Shown here in pieces: positions 47,580 through 60,726 of a stretch of DNA of 64,000 nucleotides; position 1 is the first letter of the stretch, and the number at the start of each line of letters is the position of its first letter. The notes below the pieces were generated by a model. It searched no databases and was not told where the DNA came from. It saw only the letters and a list, made by a program, of their open reading frames with translations. The DNA is taken from positions 4,940,094 to 5,004,093 of the forward strand of contig CM075184.1 of NCBI GenBank assembly GCA_037577475.1. Reading direction: 5' to 3'. Position numbers and translations under genes: made by a program. The DNA is from Chaunax sp. Z400. Lineage: Eukaryota; Chordata; Actinopteri; Lophiiformes; Chaunacidae.

Positions 47580-49155
47580 TTTTAAATCTCTCTTAAGACA
47601 AAAGTTTCAATCGGGTAGATTTTCTTTAGGCTTGTGTCAGAGAACAACAAACAAAAGGCAACATTCAGCTCAATCAGAACACATATGGCATCATATCGGA
47701 GTAAAAATAAACAGATTCAAAACACATTTTAATGTATAAGCAACACAATGAAAATATGAATACAATGGAAAATAATGAGAAAATAGTCAAATGTCCACAG
47801 TTAGGTTTAAAAAGAGACAAAACAATATGATAAAAAAAACGTGTTCTTTCCCATGAGATTTAGACCATAATGGGCCTCTTATTATTAGATTTTATAATAC
47901 TTTTCTTGTGTTCTTGCTTCGTACGATTTTCATCATACTGTTGTATGATGAAACTCGTATTACACCTCCCCCACGTTGAGTGCATATCTCTCTGAGATAT
48001 AAGGATAATTATTATTATTTTCTCTTTATTGTCTCCTTTATTTTGTTGAGGTGTGATCAAGATGTCGCCCCTCTTAATGTAAACTGTTGTCAGGTCCACT
48101 AATATGCTATATGGGTGTATACGTGTTTATCCCTGTTTATTTTTCCTCCATAATTAATATGCCATGATGACCCAGGACCTTCCTTTGTACATTTGACAAT
48201 TCTTTCTATTGCATTCATGTTTTGATTGTGTTGCTTGTTTTGTGTTTGTGCTGGTGAAGCTACGAGACTGGTGATGCAGTGAAAAAAGGTTTCATCTTGC
48301 AGCTTCAGGAGACAATCAGGACAAACTCAGCTGGTCATGTGATTAACTGCTGACCTGTAGGAACTATATATAAACAGGTTTTTACTACCAAACTGCAGAC
48401 AGGAAGTTATGTAGGCGGCTCGTTCAGCTGTTTGGATGTTCTTTCCCTTCTTATTGTTCATCAGCTCTGGAACAGTTCAGGCCCAAACAAAACTCCTAGA
48501 GCGGCTCGTAAAACAAAGCGTGGGATTATTGGCCGGGCACTTCAGATAAGGGTGTGTGAGGCTTGTTTACACTCGCAGAACAAGTGAAAGGGAGAGGGAG
48601 GGTTACCGCATGGTGGTTAGATTGTTATCTAATCACAGAGGGGACTCCAGGACACTGTGCACAGAAATACTTTGGAGTATTTGTATTTCTGTTGGAGACA
48701 GAGTCATTAAGGTCAGGGTCAAACCGTACATTTGTGATCTGTGTTTTCCTCTAAGCAGTGACAGAGAGAGAAGTGTCATTTATCAAAGAAAGTAGGCCAA
48801 CGAGAATAGTACTCAGGGAGGTGCATACCTCCGCCAAGGCCAAACAGTCATGCACGTCTTCCACCCACCAGATCTGGATCCTCACCAAAAATCCTAAAAT
48901 AAAACATCTTCATCTCACGACTCAAAACCACATTATCTCAGCTGGTTAGCGTTAGCGTTAGTGCTAATTTAGTCATCTATTTTGAATGTAGTCTTAGTCC
49001 TGAGTCAAATGTCTCAAAGAAAACCTTCAGTATTTTAGTCCAGTTTAATTAAAGTGTTGACAGAGTCTTTTCTAAGACATCAGGTTATTATTAACATTTC
49101 AGTCAATCTAGTGGAAACCAAACCAATATTTTTGGTCATTTTCCTCTGATTTCTT
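47580..49155. other. intron 2 sequence, mostly unrecognised
   Basis: Contains the phrase GGTGCATACCTCCGCCAAGG at 48820, related to one near 34358 (GCATACCTCCACCAAGGCCT). No exon is seen. Confidence 0.4.
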
Positions 49156-49165
49156 TGGCCGCCTA

Positions 49166-49578
49166 CCCAGGTCAGACCAGCTACTAGATGGTTCCGTTAG
49201 TCTTTGGCCCCTATACCCAGGTCGGACCAGCTACGAGATGGTTCCATTAGTCTTTGGCCCCTATACCCAGGTCAGACCAGCTACTAGATGGTTCCGTTAG
49301 TCTTTGGCCCCTATACCCAGGTCGGACCAGCTACGAGATGGTTCCATTAGTCTTTGGCCGCCTACCCAGGTCAGACCAGCTACTAGATGGTTCCGTTAGT
49401 CTTTGGCCCCTATACCCAGGTCAGACCAGCTACTAGATGGTTCCGTTAGTCTTTGGCCCCTATACCCAGGTCGGACCAGCTACGAGATGGTTCCATTAGT
49501 CTTTGGCCGCCTACCCAGGTCAGACCAGCTACTAGATGGTTCCATTAGTCTTTGGCCCCTATGCCCAGGTCAGACCAC
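49166..49578 (+). repeat. 50-bp minisatellite, 9 copies with A/B alternation
   Basis: The unit begins CCCAGGTCAGACCAGCTACT, then AGATGGTTCCGTTAGTCTTT and GGCCCCTATA. Type A has GTCAGACC...CTACTAG...CCGTTAG and type B GTCGGACC...CTACGAG...CCATTAG. A and B units largely alternate, and three junctions have GGCCGCCTA in place of GGCCCCTATA. Confidence 0.94.
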
Positions 49579-50426
49579 CGATTTGTATGTCAGGACTGTT
49601 GCCCAGACATAGTTCACCATCTTTAGGGTCCTATCCCACACGCTCAGGCTACACCCTCCAGACGGAGCAGCGAGACGGGCCGGTGGTGAACCCGACCCTG
49701 AAGGGCCGGGATCCCACCATCACTGATCAGAATATTTGGATTGTAGTTTAGAAGGGAAAAAAACAGTTTTGTGGATGAAAATAAAGAGAGATTTTAGTTT
49801 TTATTTTTAAACTATATTTTAATATTTTTTCATCAACAATATTTCATGTTGATTTAGTCACAGTTAGTGTTTGATGATGTCGGTGTCATCTCGTCTTAGT
49901 CTTGGGACTAAAGGTAATTGAAGAAATAACAATTAAACAAACAAATACATAAACCAGCAAACAAATACACAAACAAACCAGCTAACAGACAAATAAACAA
50001 AAACAAATAACGAAAAATGAAAACAACGATTGCAGATGTAATTACAAATAAATGAATAAATAAAAGATGAATAAAAACAATAACATGAATAAAACATACA
50101 AACAGAAAGTAAAAACAAAGACAGAAACATCCGAATGAAGAAATAAAAGTTTGATTTCACTTGGAGCTCTGATTCAGCTCTCTTGATCTCCTCAGTGACA
50201 GAAGGATAAAACCACACGGTAAAATCACAGGTTGTCCATGTAAACACTCTGAATAATGTGAAACATGGTCACATCTATGGAACCAGGTCAGACTCAGCAT
50301 ATTGTCAGGTCGGAAGTGATAGAGAGACTTTTGGAAGAGATACCTGCGAAGATGTGATGTCACCATGATGTCAGCAAGTCCAGGATCAAACACACCTTTA
50401 ATCTTTGTTGTGTGTGTGTTTGACAG

Positions 50427-50612
50427 GTCTGTGGGGTTTGGTGAACAACGCCGGAGTGTGTGTCAACTTTGGAGACGCCGAGCTATCGCTGATGTCAAAC
50501 TATCGCGGCTGCATGGAGGTCAACTTCTTCGGTACACTGAACGTCACCAAGAGCTTCCTGCCTCTGCTGCGACAAGCCAAAGGACGCATCGTCACCATCT
50601 CCAGCCCCGCGG
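50427..50612 (+). CDS. hsd11b2: 11-beta-hydroxysteroid dehydrogenase type 2, exon 3
   Basis: The acceptor TTTGACAG ends at 50426. The exon encodes GLWGLVNNAGVC, with the structural NNAG motif at residues 172-175. MEVNFFGTLNVTKSFLPLL follows (the N of the catalytic tetrad lies in this helix), then GRIVTISSPAG; the catalytic serine is Ser225. Spacing from Ser225 to the tyrosine in exon 4 is 13 residues, as in the human enzyme (Ser219/Tyr232). The donor is GTCGGT, a poor match to GTRAGT, and the (CA)n tract starts a few bases later. The Gly split at this border fixes the exon end. Confidence 0.95.
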
Positions 50613-50616
50613 GTCG

Positions 50617-51397
<781 letters not shown>

Positions 51398-51644
51398 ATA
51401 CAGATGCTGTAATAAATCTTGAATGTTCCAGAACAACTGAAGCACACAATGCTGCCCTCAAACTGCCAAACATGGCTGCTGCTCATCTTGCTATTTGTCT
51501 AAGTGAAGTCTGTCGCCTCGCCAAGACATCAGAACAACAACAAATGTTCAGCACAGACAGATTTCATCACATCACAACTAATGCAACGATCATTATGGGA
51601 CAAATAACTACATTATTATATAGACATCTGGTCTGAGGTTGGTC

Positions 51645-51835
51645 AGTGTGGTCCACCAAAAGCCTCTGGCAATAGCCTCACTAAATTTTGACGGATTCTT
51701 CTTTCATCCCCCCTAACCCAACCCTTCCCAGTCTAGCAGAAATCCTTCCAGTTGTTTTTGTGTAATCCTGCCGACAAACAAACAATCCAATGAACACGGC
51801 TGTAAACATGACCTCCTTGGCAGCCATCAGAGATG
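51645..51835 (-). repeat. dispersed repeat family C, inverted copy
   Basis: CCAGTTGTTTTTGTGTAATC, CTGCCGACAAACAAACAATC and CATGACCTCCTTGGCAG form the reverse complement of the family C pattern at 9856-10400. Next to it, at 51845-51945, is a 49-bp sequence present twice (TTATCTGTTCTGGGGCGTTG). Confidence 0.6.
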
Positions 51836-52190
51836 ATGTTTGGTCCAGATTATCTGTTCTGGGGCGTTGATCAGTACTAATGTTGGGTTCATATTATCTG
51901 TTCTGGGGCGTTGGTCGGTATGGATGTTGAGTCCACATTATCTATCAATAACCAACATACAGCTGTTAATGTGACTCAGTGTTAGATTAATGAACCTGCC
52001 ATAATGTTGTTGATGTGTCAGTGAATGTATGCAGGATTTCACGCCCCTCCTCTGATAAATAAGAAACAGTCCCTGGGGAGCTCTGATTGGATGTTCCAGT
52101 GAGGCTGTAACCGACTCTCAAACTTGTGAACCCATGCTGACACACAGCTGATGTCATCTATCACCTGACGATGTTTCTACGTGTTTCCAG

Positions 52191-52328
52191 GCGACCAGCC
52201 GTTTCCCTGTCTGGCAGCATACGGAGCATCGAAAGCAGCTCTCAACCTCTTCATCAACACTCTGAGACATGAACTAGAACCCTGGGGAGTCCAAGTCTCC
52301 ACCATCCTGCCCTCCTCCTACAAGACAG
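52191..52328 (+). CDS. hsd11b2: 11-beta-hydroxysteroid dehydrogenase type 2, exon 4 (active site)
   Basis: The acceptor is GTTTCCAG and the donor GTAAGA. The exon encodes GDQPFPCLAAYGASKAALNL, with the catalytic YxxxK pair at Tyr238 and Lys242. RHELEPWGVQVSTILPSSYKTG follows, carrying the PG-type turn region and the start of the substrate loop. All residues needed for dehydrogenase activity are present, so the gene appears functional. Confidence 0.96.
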
Positions 52329-52419
52329 GTAAGACCAAACACCTGTACACCAACCTGTAATTCACCAGTCAGACCACAAATACTTCAAACCTCTGAGGTC
52401 TCTGGACATTCTGGCAGCT

Positions 52420-53255
52420 GTCTGTCACGCCATCTTTGTGATTAACATCATAGAAATGTGGTTTAAATGTTGCTGGAATCTGTAGACTCTCGTCTTCCTG
52501 CCTACAGCAGATTATGCCCCATTTAACCAGCAGAAGGGAGAGTGACACCCTAAATGAACCTCAGACCATGAGCTGGAGATGGTTAACGAGACAAAGGGGA
52601 AGAAAACATGATGAAGGGATCAAATGTTTAGGTGGGATGTACAAACTGCCACTCAAATCTCTGTTGATCCTGATTGGTCAGGAGTGAACTGTACTTTGTT
52701 ATTGTGGTGTGTTGAACTCATAATGAGGACCACATGTGTCCTCACTCACACTCAAACTACTAATTGCTGAGTTTAGATTGTGAAAGTTCTGCAGGATGGA
52801 TGGATGTGATTAGACGGCTGGAGCCAGAGTGTTGGCCAATAGGAGACCTTCATCTCTCTGTGTGGGTCTTGGTTTTAATAATTCACTCTGAGCTGTAGCT
52901 GTTATGTTCAGGAAACTTTTGGACTTAATTATCTGGAGATGTGAATCAGATATGAAGATCACCAGCAGTGGTCAGTGGTGAGAGAAGTGCTCAGATGGTG
53001 CTGACTGATTGGAAGTCGCCGTGGTGATGGAAACAGAGAGCAGACCTTTTCCTGCTGTTCTCACTTTAATCCTGGAGGAGCAGGACTGTTTCCAGACTCT
53101 TAATCCTGCTGGGACTCTGCTGGCTGTGGGAGCAGCTCAGTCTGGCTGATGACTGACTCAATCAACAGCTTTATTCACATCCTGCTCCTTCAACACCCTC
53201 ACACTGAGGCCGACGGTAAAGCAAATATCTGACAACAAATGCTTCTCTGCCGCAG
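52420..53255. other. hsd11b2 intron 4, unremarkable part
   Basis: Contains a phrase (GAAATGTGGTTTAAATGTTG at 52450) also found at 26159 near family A copy 4. Nothing else is recognised. Confidence 0.45.
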
Positions 53256-53261
53256 ACATTA

Positions 53262-53545
53262 AAACAGGAACATTTATTGTCTGAGTCTGTGGTTGACAGC
53301 AGCAGTGGAATACTAGAATAAAATAGATAAATGTAGAATAAATGTCTAAAATGACATTCAGTAATATTTGAGTAGAGGTGTTGTAGAAAAACAATCCACC
53401 AATCCACTCACAAGCAGACAAATGATGGCCGTGTCTAGCTTTCTTCTCTGCGTCCTATTGGTCGCTGTAAGTAAGGACAAGGAGGAGGAGGGTCTACAGA
53501 TTCCAACAACATTTAATCCACATTTCTACGACGTATAAAAACATC
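53262..53545 (+). repeat. dispersed repeat family A, copy 6
   Basis: TTGACAGCAGCAGTGGAATA, AATAAATGTCTAAAATGACA and GCGTCCTATTGGTCGCTGTA match the other family A copies. It sits in intron 4, about 90 bases upstream of exon 5. Confidence 0.8.
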
Positions 53546-53636
53546 ACTAAAACCATAGACCTCAGAGGGATAATCAGCAGGATTTGGCACTAACAGCTGA
53601 GCGGCCATGTTAACGTTGCCATGTTGGTTGTTTCAG

Positions 53637-54040
53637 GTCAGTCCAGTAACCACGCCTACTGGGAGCAGCAGCACAATCAGCTGCTCCAGAGTCTGTGTCC
53701 GGCGTTGCTTGAGGACTATGGCGAGGACTACGTGACCGAAACCAAGGAGCTGTTCCAGAACCACGCCAGCCAGGCCAACCCCGACCTCAGCCCCGTCGTC
53801 GACGCCATCGTCCAGGCGCTGCTGTCGCCGCAGCCGCAGCCCCGTTATTTTGCAGGGCCTGGTGTGGGCCTCATGTACTTCATCCACAACTACTGCCCCT
53901 TCAGCCTGAGCAACCGCTTCCTCCGGAAACTGTTTGTGAAGAAGAAGCTGATGCCACGCGCTCTGAGGAAGCAGTCGAGCTTCGACCTGAACATCAGCCT
54001 CAACAACAACAACAACAACAACAACGAGGAGAAGCTGTGA
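53637..54040 (+). CDS. hsd11b2: 11-beta-hydroxysteroid dehydrogenase type 2, exon 5
   Basis: The acceptor GTTTCAG ends at 53636. The exon encodes GQSSNHAYWEQQHNQLLQSL, then EDYGEDYVTE, the DAIVQALLSPQPQPRYFAGP segment that closes the substrate pocket in type 2 enzymes, and a variable basic C-terminus (KLFVKKKLMPRALRK). Eight asparagines encoded by pure AAC repeats (54002-54025, residues 396-403) precede the last residues EEKL and TGA at 54038-54040. The poly-Asn tail is unusual and lies beyond the folded domain. Confidence 0.95.
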
Positions 54041-56420
54041 GGCCGGGGAGATGAACCAGCAGCAGTAGACGAACACTGTAGAGCTGTTTTTTATAAAGTG
54101 ATGTTTCTGTATGTTCTGGCCTCTGGCCTCACCCAGAGGTCAGGTCAGGCCTCACCCAGAGGTCAGGTCAGGGGGCGGGTCTGGTAGAGGTTGATCACCA
54201 AACACCTCCGTCAGTGACATCATCTGTACTATAACACACACAAAGAGTCACTCTGACTTCATGTGCCTTCATCACACGGAGAAAAGAGACACTGGGTAGA
54301 AGATGAGTGAACGAGTGCAGCAGCTCATTTTTAACGACTGGTGTCGAACACACAGCCTCATGATGAGCTCATTACAATCACACGTCATCAGTGACATCAT
54401 CATTCAGTTTTACAATGTCTGTTTTACCCATGATGCTGTGTTGTGTTCAGCAGCAGCAGCAACACTGAATCGATCCATGTGTGACTGTTACACCGTTTAA
54501 GGGGTCGATCACACCGACATGTCGTCTTATAACCTGTCTTTTACGACTGTGTGGTGCACCTGGTGTTCACTCCTTTCCTGTGCTATGTCGTGTTTTTCCA
54601 GTGGTTTTTGACCCTCTGTCGAAGCATTTTCAACTTTTCAGCACGAGGTGCCAGACACACAACGCTTTTACCATTTGATTGAAGTTTGTGCACGCAGCTC
54701 TGCTCCAGCGGCGATGTTTTACCTCGGTCCTGCTATCTGAAGTCCGTGATCACACATAGACTCATCGCCATAGGAGCTGAAAACACTTCAAGTGAATCCA
54801 AAGAAACTCTGCAGCAAAATTAATTAAATCCAGAGGAAAACAGGAATTTTGCAGGCAATGTGTTTTTGAAGAAGCTGCGCCGGTAGAAATAAGTGTGATC
54901 CTCGCCTAAGGGTTTGAACCAAAGCCTTCTGGAATGAGCACCAGCCAATCACAGTGCATTTATACCAGCCAATCAGAACACACACACACCAACAGTGACA
55001 ATTAGTCTCCACAGTCAGTATAACCTATCTGGTGATGTCACTGTGACACAAGACAATGTAAATGAAAAAAAATCAGGTAGTAAAATCTAACAAGCTCCAC
55101 CCACGTGGTGCGTCAGGAGCATTGAAACAAGCGCACTCAGTGAAATGAGTTGCTGTTGTAATGTCTCCGCCATCTGTGATATGTCGGATATATTTCACGT
55201 TTAGATAACAGCATATTCTGAGAATAAAACATTTACACATATGATGTCATAATTCTTTAGTTTTCTACATCAGAGCAACAAAACATGCCTGAATCATTTC
55301 AAAACTGAAGAACACAAAACCAACATGTAATTATTTAATTCAGTTTCTAAAAATATGTGTATAAATATCAGACTTCCTGTTCTGACATCTAACCTTCAAA
55401 AGCACTAATATTAAAAGCAAATAAATCTTTATTAATGAACTTAAATGTTGTGACTATGTACTGACACACATCAGGACTAAGACTATTTACTGACACACAG
55501 CAGGGCTATGATTATACTAACAGACAGGAGGGCTATGACTATGTACTGACACACAGGAGGGCTATGACTATGTACTGACACACAGGAGGGCTTTGACTAT
55601 GTACTGACACACAGCAGGGCTCTGCAAGTAGAGCTGCTAGTCCAAAGAGACATAAATGATCTTCTAGTGGAAAAAAAAACAAATTAATGGAAATTGCTGA
55701 AAAATAAAAATTTAACTCCGGTTTACCTAAATAAAAAAAAAACTAAGTTTTTGGTTACTTTTAAAATGTACTTAAAAGCTTAGACCAAAAGTAGAAAAGC
55801 AGGAGTTTTTATGTCCATCTGAATATTTTGATTTTCAATATTAAAAAGAAGTTAAATAATGTAAAAAAAAAAATGTATAAGCTGTAAAACCAGATAATAT
55901 GATTACATTTTATTTTGTTGATAATAAACCACCGAAACACCTTGTGTCTTTAAAAAAAAAAAAGAACACAGACCTTTTATTCTTATACACACTGAATTTA
56001 TCTTCATATTCAGGATCTTTTAGTGTTGTGTCATCTTTTTTTATAATTCAGTATATGAACATTTTCAGATGTGATGACTCCAACAAAATCCAAATCAATC
56101 TTACATCTTAATTCAAAACTGAGCAGCTCTACAATATAAGAGAGTGAATTATTTCAATAATACTTGAGTGTGTTGTTTTTCTCAGTGGAAACTCACCAGA
56201 TTCACTTCCTCCAGAATTAGTTTGTTTCTGTTTGTCTGTTTATTTTTCAGCCTAGTTTGTGTTTAGAATCAAACTATTTATTGTGGGTTTTTTTATCATC
56301 ACTTAAACTGTGAATTTTGTATTTAAAAGAAAATGAAAAAAAAAGTTAAATATGTTAAATGTTCACTTTGTTCATACTTTGATAGAAATAAAGTTGACTT
56401 CTCCAGACTTTGTTTCCTGT
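54041..56420. other. hsd11b2 3' UTR and downstream DNA
   Basis: Candidate AATAAA signals occur at about 55223 (GAGAATAAAACATTT) and about 55420 (GCAAATAAATC), among others, so the true 3' end is not fixed. A 24-bp duplication (GGCCTCACCCAGAGGTCAGG) is at 54120-54170. No further gene was seen. Confidence 0.5.
55452..55622 (+). repeat. 29-bp minisatellite, about 6 copies
   Basis: The unit is GACTATGTACTGACACACAG plus GAGGGCTAT. The central copies are nearly identical and the outer ones diverged. Confidence 0.9.
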
Positions 56421-56421
56421 G

Positions 56422-56423
<2 letters not shown>

Positions 56424-56489
<66 letters not shown>
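56424..56489. repeat. (TG)n microsatellite
   Basis: About 33 uninterrupted TG units. Confidence 0.97.
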
Positions 56490-56530
56490 TGGGGGGGATC
56501 CGATGTCCTCAGTCCCATCTGTTAAGGTAA

Positions 56531-56752
56531 GGGGCGGCTGTGGCTCAGGAGGTAGAGCAGTCGCTCATGGAACAAATGGCCGGGAGGTTCAATCCCCAGC
56601 CCCTGCAAGTCTACAAGTTGAAGTATCCTTGAGCAAGATACCAAACCCCAATTTGCTCCCCGGGTGCTGTAATGTAGTCCTCAAGGGACGGGTCAAATGC
56701 AGAGAAAGAATTCCCCCCTGTGGGAATAATGCAGTATCTCAAAAAAAATAAA
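56531..56752 (+). mobile_element. tRNA-derived SINE, apparently complete
   Basis: Starts GGGGCGGCTGTGGCTCAGGA. The A box is TGGCTCAGGAGG (56541-56552) and the B box GGTTCAATCCC (56586-56596), the correct order and spacing for an internal polymerase III promoter. The body contains GAAGTATCCTTGAGCAAGAT, which is also at 35755, and the tail is A-rich (CAAAAAAAATAAAG). Confidence 0.88.
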
Positions 56753-57265
56753 GGATCAGTTTTGAGTGTTTTCTGGATAGATGGGAATTTAAAATCCTCT
56801 GATTTACGCAGATTTAATCTTTTTCATGAATGTCGGCAAAGTTATTATCAGGAATCTTTTTTTTAATAACTTTACTTATAGCTTACAAGATAGGGTATTT
56901 TAGACACTTAGAATTTCTCTCAGTTCTCAGGAAATGATACATAAATCATGATGTAAAAATCACATATATTTATGCTGTTGCTGTCTGTGAGTGTGTATAG
57001 TGTGGTACAGATCCAGGTAATAATCCAGATCTGCTGAATCTAAATATATATTTGTAGAAGGTGATCTTTATTGAGCCGTTATATGCTAACAAACAGCCAG
57101 ATCTATTTTCTATTATTGGCCATTGAATTTTCAATCAGTCTTGATGTTGGGAAATAAGGAACAAGTCTGTTGTGAAAATGTAAGGAGCACAAAGAACTTA
57201 TATTTGTGTTAAAATGTAAAATTAAAAAGAACAGATACCTTAAAAACCTGAGTACACTCAATATA

Positions 57266-58400
57266 CTGAGCAACTTTAAATCACATAATCTTAAAATTCT
57301 CCTTTCACTTGCCTTAATCTATTGAAACAAACAAACGTGATACATAGACATGACTTTTTTTAAGTACTCAAAACCAAAATATGTTAAATCATGAATAAAC
57401 ATCATTTAGTCATAACATAGAAATAACAGTCATTGGCGCATTTCAGAGTAAACGATTGTGTTGGTGAAATTTTTTTGTGCATGATTGAAAACACCTGGCA
57501 AAGGCAAAAAAATCCTGGGTCTAATTAATGTCCTACTGAAACAACTGATGATGTCTTCCACAAAACCTACATGACCAGACAGTTGGGATGCTGATGATAC
57601 TGATGGACAGAACTCTGCAGACATGTGTAGCACAGATGTTACAGATGTTATGGCTCATTGCACAGTGGAGGCAGATCACATTTAGTGACAAGTCCAGATT
57701 TAACTTGCACAGAGCTGATGGTCGTAGGCGTGTGTATCGTCACCATGGGGAACACTATCCTGCAGCATACATCCAGGAAGTGGACCGTTTTGGTGGTGGT
57801 GTCCTGATGCGGGGAGCCATTGCTAATGGATGACGGTCAGAAGCTTGTCCACATCCACGGTACACTGACAGCTATCCGTTACTGAGATACGGTCCTAGGT
57901 CCACATGTCATTCCCCGAATACAGCAATCAGGCATCACCTTCATGCATGACAATGCCAGACCACATGTGGCTCATGTCTGTCAGGAGTAGCCTACCTGGA
58001 CCAGAACAATGTCGCTGTCCTTCCTTGACTAGCATATTCACCAGATCTCAACCCAATAGAGCATCTGTGGGATGTTCTGGATCGCTGGGTGAGACGGAGA
58101 GATCCTGCTCCAGCAACAGATGAACAGCTTCCAGGAAGAATGACATGTCATCCCTCAAGTCCAGATTAACCATTCAGGAGATGCGAAGCAGTGATAAACG
58201 CTGGAGGTGATGACTGTTGTTGTTCTCTGTCTCACCATCCACACTTTGTGACTTGTAAACACTAAGGCAACAACCAAAACTGATTTTTCTGTACGGTTAA
58301 ATATGAATAAAGTTGTGTGAACCATAATTTGCCTTTGATATTCAATATGAACAGGACTGCATGAAATCTAACAAAATTATATGTTTTTACTGTTGCTCAG
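57266..58400 (+). mobile_element. Tc1-like transposon with inverted ends and TA target site (dead)
   Basis: The left end is CTGAGCAACTTTAAATCACA. The reverse complement of the right end is CTGAGCAACAGTAAAAACAT. TA flanks both (57264-57265, 58401-58402). The inside encodes a broken transposase with ITFSDKSRFNLHRADGRRRV, DRFGGGVLMRG, ITFMHDNARPHVAH and, in another frame, SPDLNPIEHLWDVLDR. These blocks hold the DDE catalytic acidic residues of the Tc1 group. Length is 1135 bp. Frame changes and an N-terminal loss make it inactive. Confidence 0.93.
57588..58190 (+). pseudogene. Tc1-like transposase remnant inside 57266-58400
   Basis: The longest open piece (57588-57833) covers the first DDE block; two further frames carry the rest up to about 58190. 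The N-terminal helix-turn-helix DNA-binding domain is not recognisable, so the gene is both truncated and frameshifted. Confidence 0.88.
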
Positions 58401-58404
58401 TACA

Positions 58405-59173
58405 AGTAATTGTATTTTGTTACTTCCCACCTCTCCAAACAGGTCTAGAAACAGACAACTGTCAGCGGTTTGGCGGCGTTCAGAGTCGTCTCCTACAGTT
58501 TTAGAAGTATATCCAGATGAGATTGATTTATTTTATGACATCTGGTGAGGATCCAGATGATGATGTTGGATTGTTTGGCCTTGGCAGCACCTTTAATGAT
58601 TCTAGTTGTTTTCCTTGATTTGAGCACTACTGGAAGTGAGCATGCTCTCTCAGACATGCCATCTCATTAGAAGGATTCTGTTGTTTGTAGAATATGAGAT
58701 CTTTTATTAGGTGTGACTCATAAAACTCTGTCAGGACTGAAGTCGACCTCCCTCAGACACAATTATTCCACTATTTATAAGACTGGTTTTACATGAATTA
58801 AATGATTTATGAAGCCTTTAAAGTGCAGCATTTACTCCTTTATTTTTATAGAGAATAACGCATCTGGCTTTACTGCTAACGAGGAACATCCACCTCACAC
58901 ACATAACAGGAATGTGCAGTACATGATCCTTGTAGATCTTCTCAAATAAAAAACCCAAGAGTTCCACTTTACAAAGTACAACAGCAGCTTTCTGCAGCTT
59001 AGAATCACTTTATCTGTGAACACAGGGGTCAATATAAAACCTGATATGTCAATATTTAATGACTACATCACACAGCAGATCACCAGGAGCATCAACCAAG
59101 TCTGCAGATCTCAAAACCAAAATGAACTTAACAATAATAACAAAGCATTTCAGTATATTTCTACTAAAATCAC

Positions 59174-59227
<54 letters not shown>

Positions 59228-60330
59228 TATAATGATAAGTTGGAAATGTAGGATAAAGGTGGACTGAATGTTTATGTATACTTTATGTATATGTGTAAAT
59301 GTGTATACTATATATACTCAAGGAATTTAAAAACGCACCACTGTGTTTACATTGTACACAAATTATAATAATTAGCCATCAGCACCAAATCCAGCAGTAA
59401 TCCTCCTCTTTATGGACTGACACAACCTCTGGATGATGTCAAAACTTTTGAAACTTCACTGCCCCACTGTGGTTGTGCCAATGTTGACATAGAGGACGTA
59501 TGCAAGTATGTACGGCTCGACGGATAGAACATTTATATATGGCCGTATCCATTTACGTATGTAGAGGGTGCATAAATGGGCCTTTAGCCAGCGTCCCACA
59601 TACATCCTACCGGGTTAAGGCCACTGTGACGGTGAGAGGCTGGATGATGTTTTTAGCAGAGGACCAGAGAAGACAGATCAGGCTGTGATACTAGAGATAC
59701 GTTTCTGTTGGTTTGGGTTTCAACATGAAATATGAGACTTTTCCTTGAACTGAACACACAGTGTGTACACTGGGGTCTTGCTTCCGTCGTTCTAAGAACT
59801 CCTCATCTTAATAAAACCAGGTGTGTGTCCTCAGATGGTCTGAGGTCCATCTGGTCCAGCAGCAGTAATGCTGTGGTGAGTACTGGGAGTGCGTGTGATC
59901 GTTTATGTTGGCAGAAGAATAGCGGCTGAGGAAATCCGGCTCGTCTCCATCAAGAACGAGGTGAGACGGGTTCAAATGTTCCCCCGGATTCAAATATGTG
60001 GTCTGTGGAGGAGCCTGAGCCCCCCAGTAGCAGCTTTGAGCCAAGTGATGGAAACAAGTCAGATTGTTTAAAGCTCTGTGGAGAACCAGCTGGCTCCATC
60101 ACTGAGTCTAAGTCTGAATGCAAACAGAGACCAGTATGATTTACCATCCCCCCCCCCCTTCATGATGCCTCCTGCTCTCACCTCATGTGACCTGCCTCTG
60201 CCTCCAGCACTGAGCCTCACAGAGAAACTACATTCAGGTTTAGATGTACTGGATTAAAACTTATTAAAGTGACTCTTGACAGTCGTGCAGAACGTTTATA
60301 GCCACGCCCAGTACTCCTCCAGATGAAACT
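58405..60330. other. intergenic DNA with (AAT)n at 59177-59227
   Basis: An AAT run of about 50 bp is the only clear feature. A phrase at 58541 (CTGGTGAGGATCCAGATGAT, followed by GGCCTTGGCAGCACC) resembles, inverted, the phrase near 48830-48890. Confidence 0.5.
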
Positions 60331-60726
60331 GTGAGGTGATTGGCTGAATTAACCCTTAAAAAATCATTTATTCTAACTACTTGTCCCATTTACTCACATA
60401 GAGAATATTCCCATAAATATTGTTGTTCGATAGTTTGTGTATTTGGCATCTCCCAGGATCCGCGATTAAGGCATATAATGCTGAACATTTTAATGTTTTA
60501 TTTGATGACGAGAAATTCTTGTTTTCTCTCATTATTTACATCAAACACACTGGTTTTAAAATTGATTTTATCATTTACATCCCAGTACAGGTTTACAGCA
60601 ACCTTGAACAGCATCCACATAAAAAAGTAACGTTAAAACTAAAGTGGATCGTAATTCTGCTTTTCAAATTACTCAAAAACAAGAAGGCACATAAAAATAA
60701 AAATCCTCCTCCCTTCCTCTCTCTTT

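Larger units (their letters stand above)
41217..50426 (+). other. hsd11b2 intron 2 (9.2 kb)
   Basis: Bounded by GTAAAC and TTTGACAG. More than half of it is an antisense L1/Tx1-type LINE. The rest contains the second arm of the family B inverted pair and a 50-bp minisatellite. Confidence 0.9.

Noticed and set aside
53633..54076. 147-codon minus-strand frame opposite hsd11b2 exon 5
   Set aside because: It is the antisense shadow of the conserved exon; the poly-Val run is the complement of the AAC repeat.
56531..56600. Functional tRNA gene
   Set aside because: A and B boxes are present, but the cloverleaf is not convincing and the sequence continues into a SINE body with an A-rich tail.
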